This document shows, piece after piece, positions 1 through 11,400 of a DNA stretch of 64,000 nucleotides; positions within the stretch are counted from its first letter, which is position 1; each line of letters starts with the position of its first letter. Where the stretch lies: contig CM034546.1 of assembly GCA_020055645.1 (NCBI GenBank), forward strand, positions 89,094,001 to 89,158,000, written 5' to 3'. A program made the position numbers and the translations under genes. The DNA is from Tomocerus qinae. Lineage: Eukaryota; Arthropoda; Collembola; Entomobryomorpha; Tomoceridae. The notes below the pieces were generated by a model. That model did no database searches and was not told where the DNA came from. It saw nothing but the letters and a program-made list of their open reading frames with translations.

Positions 1-114
1 ATATAATATATTATGGTCAAATTAATTAATAATTCATTTAACAAATATTGCTTTTTTGATTTGTAGGCGAAGCAATCACAAGGTGCCTTACGGATGCATT
101 TTCTCGATTTCAAT

Positions 115-3100
115 AGGGTCGACCCTCTTTAGCTCGCCCGAGGAAGCGTTTACTGATATCCGATAAAATTGATTAATTTGTGTTTAATATATTTATCATT
201 AGTAAATGTATATGAAGTATAATTTCTATGCAAAATAAACTACAAGCCTATAAATGGACATGGATCTGATATTTGCCTTGTTTATCATATACATAATATT
301 ATCATTAATAGTATCATCAGATAAAACCTAGATGAAATATTTTATACTATCCGCCACAAATTTATAGCAAAAATCATTTTTACTTTTTTGCCTATACCAG
401 ATGAAAAGAAAAGCAAATAGAGTCTCTGCAACCTTTTGACCGGGATTGAAGTTAATAATCACAAGATAACTGGTTCAATATGGTAATGTATTTTTTGTTG
501 AACAAGTATTTTTGAAACATAATTGACATTACAGAGTAGGTCGACCTAATAATAATTATTACGTAGTTACAGGTTAGTGATAAAAAGAGAAAATTTTAAA
601 GTTGCTTTTGCTGAAACGCTCAACTACGAAAAACATAAAGCGCAAATACTGGGTCCATCCAATTTTCCAAAATCGAAGTGTTGATGGCGAACACATCAAG
701 CTGGACGAAATGCTTAAAAAGTACCCGGACCGCTTTGCAGCTTATACCCGGATGTCACCAAACACATTTATGAAGCTGCTGTCTCTAGTAGGGTCGTCCC
801 TAATGAAGAAAGATTCTAACTGGAGAAAAGCTGTACCGGTTCGAATTAGGCTTTACGTTATTTTGAGGTAATTCATTTCTAAGTTCATTTGTTCATTTTA
901 AAATTATTGTATACGAATTTCTATTATTTGTAGGTATCTGGCAACCGGTGACAGCTTCAGGTCTATTTCAACCAGCTTTAGCTTGGGCTACACAACCGTT
1001 TGGGAAATTGTTCACGAAGGCCTTCCAGTCATTTGGAAAAAGCTAAAGGATCTCTACGTGAAAGTAATAATCAAATAAAAAATAAGGTCGACCTTATAAT
1101 AATTTTGAATGTTTATTTTAGTTCCCTTCGACAGAGGAATGGGGGAAAATCGTGGATGGATTCTACGATAAGTGGAACTTCCTAATTGTCTTGGGTCTAT
1201 CGATGGTAAACATGTAGTAATGGAAGCTCCCCCCAATTCCGGATCACTGTATTTTAACTACAAAGGAACTTTTTAGTATTGTTCTGCTTGCCACGTGTGA
1301 TGCGGACTACAACTTTACATCAATAGACGTAGGAGGTTACGGCAAACAAAGTGACGGAGGAATTTTCTCAGGGTCGACCCTAGGACAGAGATTAGCTGCA
1401 GGAACTTTAAATACTTGCGGACCCCGATATCTTCCTTTAACCACAACGTCTATGCCATGTTGTTTTATCGGTGATGAAGCGTTTCCTTTATCTACAAGGT
1501 TGATGCGTCCTTACCTGAGGAGGGTTAAATACTCCGAAGCGAGTATTTAATTATCGTCTTTCCAGAGCAAGACGATGCATTGAAAATGCTTTTGGCATTC
1601 TAGCATCACGTTGGCGAATCTTTCGGAGACCGATCGCCGCAGAGCCAAAGCAAGTTGAAAACATTGTCTTAGGTAAGCTATACAATTTGAGTCGACTCTC
1701 GAATTTTGGAAGGGAATGTAATCTTACTTTATCTTTATAGCTTGTGTTGCGTTACACAATTTCCTGAAGAAGGAAGAAATGAAGCATGGACCTGCTGAAC
1801 GGTTTTACAATCCTGTTGGGTACGGAGACGACTCCATGAAGCAAATGGTGAATGGAGAAATGAACACCCTCCTTCTGGACTTATTGATGCTAGGCCTATA
1901 TCGGTTGCAGCGCAGGAAAGGGCTTCAAGAAAATGAGGGAGGATTTGATGAATTATTTTATGGATGTGGGTGCAGTGGATTGGCAACTGTCTAAAATAAA
2001 TGCTTAGTATAGCGATGAAAGCATTTGTGTACAGAAATCATTTAATCTATACTGAGTGTAAAATAAATTGTAAATAACACAAATTGCAACAAAGACGTAA
2101 ATTTATGTATATTCCTTTATACTATTTATTAGATTGTAATTCTTTACACCATATTTTCATACATCTAGTACAGCTTTAAGGAATTATGGATTATTTTGAG
2201 TCGACTCATTGGAGAGAGGTTGTTTTTCCCAAGTACCCATTGGGTACATTATTTCGTATAACAAGGATGAAATTCTCTACCATTGCATACGAAGCAGTTT
2301 GTAAGGGTACGTTTCTCAAGCTGTTACAAATTGTCATACCGAAATGGTAAAACTGGTCTTTTTACCTCTTCTGGTTCTTCAAGCACCTTCAGTATCTTTT
2401 CATTTAGTACTGCTTCGTTGGCATCAGCTTTTTCTTTTTACAACCTAATCATCCAATAAACAGATATTAGTAAAACAAATGCTAGTTTCAATGAATTTAT
2501 AAATGTTAATTGCTGATTAGTTTGCTTACTTTCCTAGTTGATTTAGGAGTCGACTCTATTCTTGCTCCGTCTTCCTGTAAACGACATTTAAATATTATGA
2601 TTAAATTATCTGCTATTGTAGCCATAATTATTGTTTGTATAATATATATGCAATTGGGTGATATTCGTACATGGTAACTTGTTCCATCGACAACCCCATT
2701 TCCGGAATTTCCATCAGATGAATTCTCGGGAACTGAGGATTGATTGTCGTCAACAATGGAGTCGTCTCCCGGAAAGTTTGATTGAGTGCTGGAACAAAAA
2801 TTTAAATACATAGGGTTAAATCCATCATTATAATAATTTCGCAAATATTACTCCTCTCACTTTTCATTTTCCTCATTACAGGAGGACAACACCCTGTCCA
2901 TGGCGCTATAGTAGGGCCATGGCTTTTTTTGTTAGCTCCGTCTCCACTTTTACCCTTTAGAATCTTCTTTACTCTATAATAGTAATCTCGTAACGTCTTC
3001 CACTTCTTTCTGCAATAGTCTCCTGTGTCGACACAATATTTTAGTATTGGATACAAATAGTATTTTATAATTAAGTATATTACGTATATTGTAATAATAT

Positions 3101-3429
3101 ATTTTACGCTTACCATTCACTTCCTTTTTTGCAAACTTGAGTCCAGTAGCGACATCATTCCAGGCGTCACTGATCACATCCCGTTTACTATGTCTCGGAT
3201 CACGACAGTCGTAAATAAAAGGACGACTCTCAACCTTTCGGATTAATTCGAAAACTGAATTGTCTCCTTCCTCTTCGTTTCCAAAATCCTGGACGACCTG
3301 GCTTTGAAACTGACTGTCGTTGTCCTCAATTTCGTGTGTCTAGCGATATACAAAAGAAAAAGATGTATATTCTGGTCATTTAGAAATTATAGTTGTTAAT
3401 AAAACAGTTAATAATTTGTGTCGACACAA
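115..3429. repeat. Dispersed GTCGAC-core palindromes inside the Harbinger-like element
   Basis: Nine perfect palindromes of 10-16 bp share the core GTCGAC: 115-126, 537-548, 1082-1097, 1370-1381, 1689-1698, 2197-2208, 2547-2556, 3024-3035 and 3416-3429. Two imperfect relatives with core TCGT lie at 789-802 and 2758-2769. They fall in three positional blocks: GGTCGACC on the left (115 to 1381), GAGTCGACTC in the middle (1689 to 2556) and GTGTCGACAC on the right (3024 to 3429). They occur in introns, exons and flanks alike. The other GTCGAC sites I noticed in the rest of the window are not extended into palindromes of 10 bp or more. Confidence 0.8.
602..2007 (+). pseudogene. PIF/Harbinger (HARBI1-like) transposase, frameshifted
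   Basis: The translated pieces follow the Harbinger nuclease in order: an N-terminal block with KYWVHPIFQNR, then RYLATGDSFRSISTSF, FPSTEEW, the first catalytic region with IDGKH and [13 protein letters not shown], then SIVLLATCDADYNF, QSDGGIF with LGQRL, GDEAFPL with LMRPY, and NYRLSRARRCIENAFGILASRWR, ending in a VALHNFLKK block and a GAVDWQ-like tail. Apparent exons are 602-867, 934-1063, 1122-1672 and 1741-2007, all with GT-AG borders. Single-base frame breaks near 1183, 1271 and 1549, plus another near 1937, disrupt the frame, so no intact protein is made. The first visible codon is TTG and no ATG precedes it. An AATAAA lies at 2062. Family is secure; exact frameshift positions are read by eye. 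Confidence 0.85.
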
Positions 3430-3616
3430 TTCTCACCATTCTGATCCTCCTGGAAAATTCAAAAAAGAACGGACGATATGTAGTTGATATGTTGATAATC
3501 ATAAAAAAGCGACATACAAGCAGTTTCAGCTTCGTCGGGACAAGCTTCTTGTTTTTTGTCGGCGCGTAAAAACTTTTTGCCGCTTCAGCAGAAACAGTCG
3601 CAGTAGAATCACTCAC
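2520..3616 (-). pseudogene. MADF-domain partner gene of the Harbinger-like element, degenerate
   Basis: Minus-strand exons 3518-3616, 3437-3449, 3114-3339, an exon starting at 3022, 2671-2788 and one ending near 2520 can be recognised by GT-AG borders. Exons three and four join to a MADF domain: FELIRKVESRPFIYDCRD, then SDAWNDVATGL, then DYCRKKWKTLRDYYYRVKK. A WPYY segment typical of the region just after a MADF domain is reached only by changing frame in the A-run near 2930, so the copy is broken. MADF proteins bind DNA, and in Harbinger elements they help bring the transposase to its sites and into the nucleus. No ATG was found at the 5' end; the first in-frame codon near 3616 is GTG. Exon order at the 3' end is uncertain. 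Confidence 0.65.
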
Positions 3617-3660
3617 GCGTTTTTACGCGTTTCTGCAAAAAACAGCGGCAGTAAAAGAAA

Positions 3661-6600
3661 AAAAGCTGCAGCACAAAAATATGCTGCCGCAGCTAACTGC
3701 CTGTGCTATACAATCACTTTTTCTGCCTGACGCTTTCATCTTTCATCGCGATGGAGCCCAGTGCGATAACCCCATAATACTACATAAATACATGGTAATA
3801 TTATATAAATTAGTCTTATTGGATTTTAAAATGCTTTTTGCCATGTCTAGTTTTCTTTTGCTGGTCTGACGAAACGGGAAATTGTTCAAAGCGAAGAAAA
3901 AAAATTAAAAGTGAATTAAATGCACGTTTTAAGGAGAAAAGTGCCCAGTCAGTCGCAAGAAAACATTTTGAGACAGCTCATAAATAAATAGAATGAAGAG
4001 GATTTTAAGATTTTCTTTCGAGCTTCCCCCTGAAATAGAGACGTATAGTGATACATTGAAGTACCTACTAAGTCTATTCCAGATAGCGCATTCTTTGCTT
4101 TTGACCGGATGAGATTTTGAGTATTTTGTTAAAATAGAGCGGTGGAGGGTCAGGATAAGGCGATAAACTAGGTTAGAATGTCCGGGAGTGACGGGGGAAA
4201 GTTTCTGATGCGACTTTTGTTATTGGGATTTGAGATGCGGGAGATCATTTAGGGATAGTGATGGCTTTCTGATTTCATGTGATAAGATAACGCGTGGTGT
4301 GATGCGACATACGACCTGAGGCAAAATGAAATTTCCAGTGTTTTACTTTATGTTTGCTTTTACATGTAATGTATTGTGAATTTCGCAATACTCTTTGAAT
4401 TACGGCGCAGAATGCTCCTACGTGTACTACATCAAACCACGACTAAAAGTACAACCACAACACGGTTCGCATTTCTCCCATTTCCCAAGTTTACTAATTG
4501 GACACAATGTTGCCATTTCCCTCTCAATTCTCCTTTACCTCACACTAGCAGGGCAAAATTCAAAAAATTGGAAAAAGCAACTTAGATTTGGATATTGCTC
4601 ATTCTTCTATTGAAAAAGATTTTAAGAGTGAAGATGGAGAATTTCGAGTGGGAATATTGTGGTGACGGTGGTGGCGGTTGGGATTCTTTAAAGGGAACCC
4701 CATTTACTATTTGGTGCTATTTTGGGGCAGAGCCAAAGTAAAGTTTCTTTAGTTTAGGAGATTATTATATTATTGGATAGTGATAATAGTATAGTGCTTG
4801 GAGTTGCAGCAGTATAGTGAATGGTGAACTCTCCATTGTGAGGAAATACAACTTGAGCGTGGAGTAATGTACAAAAGGGCTGGGAAGGAAATCCCAGCAA
4901 AGTGGAAAATGGTATCAGAAAATAAAATTCAGTTCAGTTTGTTAGAGTTGAATTTTAGTGCTTATCTTTGGTTTTAGGGAAGAAAGAGATTGAGTGTAAT
5001 GCTGGCTGGTTGTCTTTCGGTTGGGTTTATCTATAATGTTATGTATATGAAGTGGGGACGACTCTGGTGTTTGGTGTCAGACTGAGATGTTGTTGTCTTG
5101 CTCTGACTTGGCCTCTCTGTCGGCAGACGAGAATGTGGTTCCTCTGCACTCAAGTCGAGTCTCTGGAGAAGTTCAATAAATAAAAGCCATTTGGATTGGT
5201 TTCTGAGCGCAATTTCCAAGGAACAAGACAGAATCCGAGGCAGGAATTACCATAGTCTTATGACAGCTTCATTGCTTTCAATAAATAAAGTCAATGATTT
5301 AACAAAATCCTCTTACTCTCCAATATATACTCTCTCTCCACTTGCAGCTCTTAAGCCCCTGGTCTACTCTTTCGCTTGCAGTCTCCCTCCACGCACTACA
5401 CAATATCATATACTCTATCTGTATTCAGCCAGAACTTTTACGAACAATATTATTATCTAGATACAATAATAATGAGTTTTCTTATTATAGACTCTTTAGA
5501 AACATAAGCTCAGGCTCCACTAACATTGATCTGCAACAATAATTTCCCTACCCTAAAGGGTTTTAAGACTCCACCCGAATCCTCGAACAAATGCTGCAAT
5601 GTGCATCTCTTGTTGTCCCATTTGACGACGAATGTATCAAAATTGTCACAGAGGAGGTAGGTAACACTACTGAAAAAAATTTTTGTAATCCAATATATTA
5701 TTTCCAAAATTGCGAGTATATGTAAATTATGCAAAACAATTTTTAGCCTAGGATAAAATTAAAATGCACAAACGTATAATAGAATAGTATTATGGATAAA
5801 AGTTGGGCAACTCAATTCAACCAAGGGCAGAGTGATATCGCACTTTTTATCGACGCAACAAATTCCCGTTGACCAAAAGATCATTCCGGTTCCTTAGGCG
5901 TTCGTTACATTCTTTATGACATATTATTACCAGTGCATCTGCCTTCCGATAAATTCTGGCGTTTCACTCCAATACTCGCTGATGCAGTGCAACATGTTGG
6001 CAAAAAAGTAATAAATAGCAGACTACACATATAATGTACACTTTGGTGTAGTGCACACATCTTTGGGAGTCTGGTATGATCGTTGGTAAGCTAACTCATC
6101 GTTAGCTAAGCCAAGACACATCACACACGTAAAAACTAATCCATGACGCAATGAAATGTACACGGCAATATTATATCTCGACTTTCTCGACCATAAGTTT
6201 TATGCCCCTGAATAAACCTGCCTAGGCAGATAGTTACTACTCATAGAGTGGGTTACTTTAGTGCTGTTGTGCTGTGCACAGACACACATTACACCTTATT
6301 TACTATTATTATACTTTACTGCGAGACACCACAGCATTAGACAGAAAATAAATAAAAGTTCCCGAAGATTTGCTATTACTAACAACATAGTAAAAGATGG
6401 TACAAAGATACTGGTACCAATTTATACGATGAATTTGAGGCAAATAACATTAATTCATTAATTAACAAATTAATCTTTATTTTGTTCTTAACTAAGACGT
6501 CAAAAAGTGGAAATTAACAGCTTAGGAATACAGTCAAATGTTATATGCGCAATAACTGAAAGAAACGAGATAAAAAATGATATATTAATAGTGAGAAATA

Positions 6601-9600
6601 TTGGTTGATAATTGGGAGGTGGGAATTGGGAGGAAAAGGAACCCTGAGACAGAAAGGTGGATAAAAAGTAATATAATAAGAGTTATAGTTATTGGCTTGC
6701 GTTTTGCCTGTAGCGATACAAATGTAGAAATTGGCAGTGTTCGACTGCACTCATTTGTCACTCAGACGAACACACGGAGCACGTAAATAGTTGAGTTTAG
6801 CACAGACCAATCCACACTAAGACACTATCTGTCTCGCATACCCTAATGTACTTAGCTCAATCAGACTCCTCAACATTCCACACGAAGACAACAAGACAAC
6901 TCAGCTAACTTCACAACGGAACAGGACGGACCATTTAAAACTCTTGCCTTACAATGTTAAATGCTACAATTAGGTCAATTTACTCCACTCTGCCTTCATA
7001 AAAATCCCACTATGTAATAAGTAACACATAACGCAATTATATTATAACTCTTCCGTGCACTTACATTGACACGGGCGTAACCAGCAAAAAGGTTTTAGCA
7101 ACTCAGCCCCCCCCCCAATTTATTCTAAATGAACTTTTAAAATACAGATGCACTTTTGGTTTATTGTGGAAGTGGATCTCCATCGTCTGGAAATGAAAGG
7201 TATGATCTAGCAAGGAGTGTCAAGTGGAGTATAAAAAGTAAATAGGAGATAGGTGAATAAATTATTAGTGACAGACATGAAAAGGAAGGCAAATGTGTTT
7301 AGTTAGTGTAAATGAGTGTGAGGGGTGAGTCATTTTACATTAGGCATTTAGTAGATTCAGAAATCTACATTTATAAAAAATTCTAACTTGTATTCTACTT
7401 TGTGCAAGGGAAATGTAAAACGTACGCAGAGGAGTTTTTGGTGAAGCCACCTCCATGTAGGAAAGGCCACGAGGTTGCATTAAGAGTCGTAGGAGCAAGT
7501 AGAAGATCTGAAACTAGATCTGGCGTATATTCAAATGATTTATTACTTCTTTCTAATCTCATTGGGATATTTCCTGTCTTTATCTATTATTTTCTGGCTG
7601 CACTTTCATTACTCCATATTGTCGGGCTTTCTCCCCTGCTACAGATAACTATTGCTCAACTTCACGTTGCAGGCACCTAGACATTTCTTAACTCTCCAAG
7701 TATACATTACTGTTATGTCCTTTCCATCAGTAGTAGGAGAATAGGGGCTATCGAATATATTATTTCTCACTTCTATAACTTGTAACTACGACGTGGCTTT
7801 GTAATTTAGCTAGTAGGTTTAACTGTTGACAAGAGTAAAGAGTTGAATTGCCTTGTTTCTAGTTAGAGATTAGAATCATATCGTAAATTAACTTAATATC
7901 AGCATCAACTGACGACAAAGTTCATAAAGACTTCCGCCTACCGCGGACAAAACAAAAGAAAGCCGACAGATACATATTGAAGCCCTATAGCTAGAGGAAG
8001 GAGAATGAAACACAGAAAAATGTGTGTGTAGTAGATAGCTGAAAGCGGATAAAGGCGAAAAATAAAGATAGTTTGTCCTTAAGTAAAGCAGGGAGTAGAT
8101 TATAAAGCAGGGTAAAATATTTGTCGAAAGCAGTGGGAAGAGAGTCGGGCACGGCGCAATATTATTACTCGTACAGTTATTTTTGACAAGAGAAAAGAAA
8201 ACATTTGTTGTAATACGTAATGCATGCTGCTGCAATCTGAAGCTGTAAGAGGAAAATCCCCGAATTTCTGTTCTGCGTCTCATCACAATCTTTCGTTGTC
8301 TTCTTCTCCCGGGATGAGATAACGCATAAAATGTAAATACATTGCACTGTGAGATAGTATTTAAGAAAGCAATGTCTTTTAAAGAGAGCATTTCTTTTCG
8401 ACAGACTACAAATAGCTTTTGCATCTAATGTTCTAAGTAATACTGTGTTTTTGTATAATCAGCATATAAAATCGTCTGAGGCGGAACTGAGAGACTTGAG
8501 CCACTCCAATCTACTTTGCATACAGAGCATAGCCAAAGATTTCTTTAATAACATTACACCCTGAAAAATGATGCGCTTCTAAATACTATAAGCAACATAC
8601 TACAAATTGTGCGGAGAAAGTCTGCTTTCTCTATGTGTTTTATTATAACTGTTATTCGTTATGGCATAGACAGGAGGGCTAGGAGAGAGCTGTAATAGTC
8701 GTTATAGGATATGCATGAATGTGTGTCTCAACCAAAGATGATGCGATTTGATTTGATGAGTCCCATTTCATTATGATATGCCAAACTAACTACTTAAGTA
8801 CGGAACGGTCTCGTTTATGTCCGACCTTTTCAAATTTTTCTCTGCTCTGCCAGATTATGATTATGGGAGCCAATTGTACTTAAATTATATTAGTATTGCA
8901 CTATAATAGGTAGAAATTTCATACGCGGCTGCTTTCACTTCAATATGCGCACAGAATATACATTTACACAAACAAACAATAAACAATTCGGAGAAAACTG
9001 CTTTCCTTTTTTATTATGTCAAGCGGTTCCTTATTTGTTGCTTTCACTTTGCTTTCTCCGAATCTCTGTGATTTATAGTGACAGGAGCTTATAATATGCC
9101 GAAGAAATGTAGCTCTGCCTTCACTATCGCATGAGACAAGTGATCCAATATAATAATGTTGCTTTTCCTGAATTGGCCCCACTTAAATATTACTCTGATA
9201 TAATTCTCTTTCTCTTTTTAGGAAAGCTGCCTAATACTCAAAAAATTCTGCAAATATTGTGACTTTGTCATCGTGATTGTTTCGAGGGACCAAATGAAGA
9301 TTTATCTACCCATACAGTTAAGCAGAGTAGCATATATAGTCCGTGACAATATCGAAATGAAAAGAGAAAGTCAACAAAGACAAACGAGTGTGAGTGAAAG
9401 CTCTTAACGCACTTATTCTAGTCATCGCACAGGATCTCCTGGGAGAAAGCTCTAAGAGTGCGTCCAGGATAAAGCTTCTAGCCACCAAAAGAAAACAAGA
9501 CATTCTACTGACGACGAAACTTTATTGCGTGAGTCAAAATACTAATTTATTGGCCAATGCCACGCTTAAAATTCTCCAGCCTTAGTAGTACCTTCCAGCC

Positions 9601-11400
9601 TCGTTGACAGCCACAGTCAAAATAAGTTTTGTCACGATAAACTGCATTGTCAGAACCGTCGTATTATTTACCTGGTGAAGTATTTGCTGAAGATAAACTA
9701 GGCAAATATACTTCCCTCATATCCAGAGGTGTGTATGAATTGACAAAACTCCGAAATGTCAACAATGTAATTATTTTCCCTCTTGTTTGGATGACGGCTC
9801 CACCGCCTCTGCTATTCTTTATACTCCTACAGCCCATAGGAAATGACACGTTGACATTTCATGAAACCTAATCAAATATGAACGGGGAAACATTGACTAA
9901 CGAACCTTGTCACACACACGTAATCATTTTCTACGAATAATTTGTCCCACATACTTGTAAGGCTATCAAATATTACTACACTTTATAGATCGAAGTCATT
10001 CTCACAAGAATTATTGGTCCGAATACATAATCATATTTGTAGGTACTCGCACGGCATTCGTAGTAGTTATAATCGACACAGTAAAAGCACAAGTAAACTG
10101 AGTGGCTTCTGCTAGACTGAAAATGGCTAGTACAGGTAAAATAACTGAAATTGCTTCGAATTTAAGGACCGGCTAAACAAACGTTAAGTAACTCCATTAC
10201 AACTTGTATTGCTAGATTAGATTTCAATGATTTTGTATTCTTTGAAAAGTAATTACTTCCTTTATTGAAGAATCGTTGAAAACATTCGTTGTCATTAGTT
10301 TACTTATTACGACTACTGAGAATTTATAAGATTTGTGGTAGAATATTCTATTCGATACAATGGATGGCATTGGAGCCATCGAAATGCTACATCTTATCAA
10401 TGAAGATCATTTGGTCTTCCATTAACGTTGTCATATCGCACTTTAGTCTTTAGTCTAGCACTTGTTTCAGAATTAAATGTACGTTTTAAGCAGAAGTTCT
10501 TCCCAAGTTGAAGGACTAGAAGGACATTCCATTGCATCGCATACTGAAGACTCTTAAAAGTTATGCATTATTAAGGAATAATATTACGGCATCGTATCAT
10601 TTTAATCAAGTTTAGAATTATTAAATGGACCTTGAGAAAGAAAATCCCACCAAATAGAGTATAATAGTATCCAATTTCTATATGGTTTAGAAGATATGAA
10701 TTATTTCCTCGTTTGGTTCAATATTGATTTATCGATTTTTTACACTTGTACTAACAACAATAGTATCATAGCCATCATCAGGTTTATTTTTAGTGTACTT
10801 TTGGTCCAAATCATGCATCAATGTATGCATAGTCAGATATGGCAAGGCCGATAATAATAATTCCACATAAATGTTAATACTTACATGAATAAGCATAATC
10901 TGCACCAAATACGTGTCTAAAGGTTAGCATATAACTTATGATCGAGTGAAAGGTGCAATTTGTAAAAACAGATTCGACAACTCCACTATTTCTATTTCCC
11001 CGTTGGAACGTGCTACACATGGCTGAGGCTGAATGCATTTTTAGATATTTTGTGCTTGTCAATGTCAACTAAATTAATTTATATTGGATTAGGACCCCTT
11101 TACGTGAGAGAGGGTTCGATGGCCTCGTCAATGTTGATATTTGAAAGTTTGTTTTGTTTTAGGGATTTGGAGTGCGTGCCTCGGGTTCTCCTTTGTATTC
11201 ACTCTAATAAGCCCACGGACTTTTTGTCTGGATATCAACCAAGCCTTCTCCTGCTCCAGCTCGATTCATACAGTTACCTTTTGCAGTAGAATTGAATTTT
11301 ACTACATTGAGTGAGTGAGGCAAAACTGAGTTGCAAATTCCGAATGATGAACTACTCAATTTGAGTGGGCACTTTTTTGGGAACTAAAAGAAGAGAAAAA
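3661..11400. other. No gene recognised
   Basis: Both strands carry only short open frames without family resemblance or convincing splice partners. The stretch is AT-rich intergenic DNA, presumably including the 5' flank and untranslated region of the receptor gene that starts at 11,401. An imperfect hairpin with GCTGC-rich arms lies at about 3664-3695, just beyond the transposon. Confidence 0.5.

Larger units (their letters stand above)
100..3660. mobile_element. Degenerate PIF/Harbinger-like two-gene DNA transposon
   Basis: A transposase-like gene on plus (602-2007) and a MADF-domain gene on minus (about 3616-2520) converge, which is the standard two-gene plan of PIF/Harbinger elements: a DDE nuclease plus a Myb/SANT- or MADF-like DNA-binding partner. 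Both genes carry frameshifts, so this copy looks dead. I could not define terminal inverted repeats or a target-site duplication, so both ends are approximate. The interval also holds all the long GTCGAC palindromes of the window. The left edge carries GGTCGACC followed by TTTAGCTCGCC, a combination that also opens the repeat element at 53.25 kb, so the left boundary may belong to a second, nested element. Confidence 0.75.

Noticed and set aside
7888..8424. 178-codon minus-strand frame, the longest in the window
   Set aside because: The protein is a serine/tyrosine/leucine-rich mixture typical of a chance frame in AT-rich DNA; no domain, no exon context.
11050..11289. 79-codon plus frame just before the receptor
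   Set aside because: No similarity, and a different frame from the receptor with stops before 11,401; at most it is untranslated leader.
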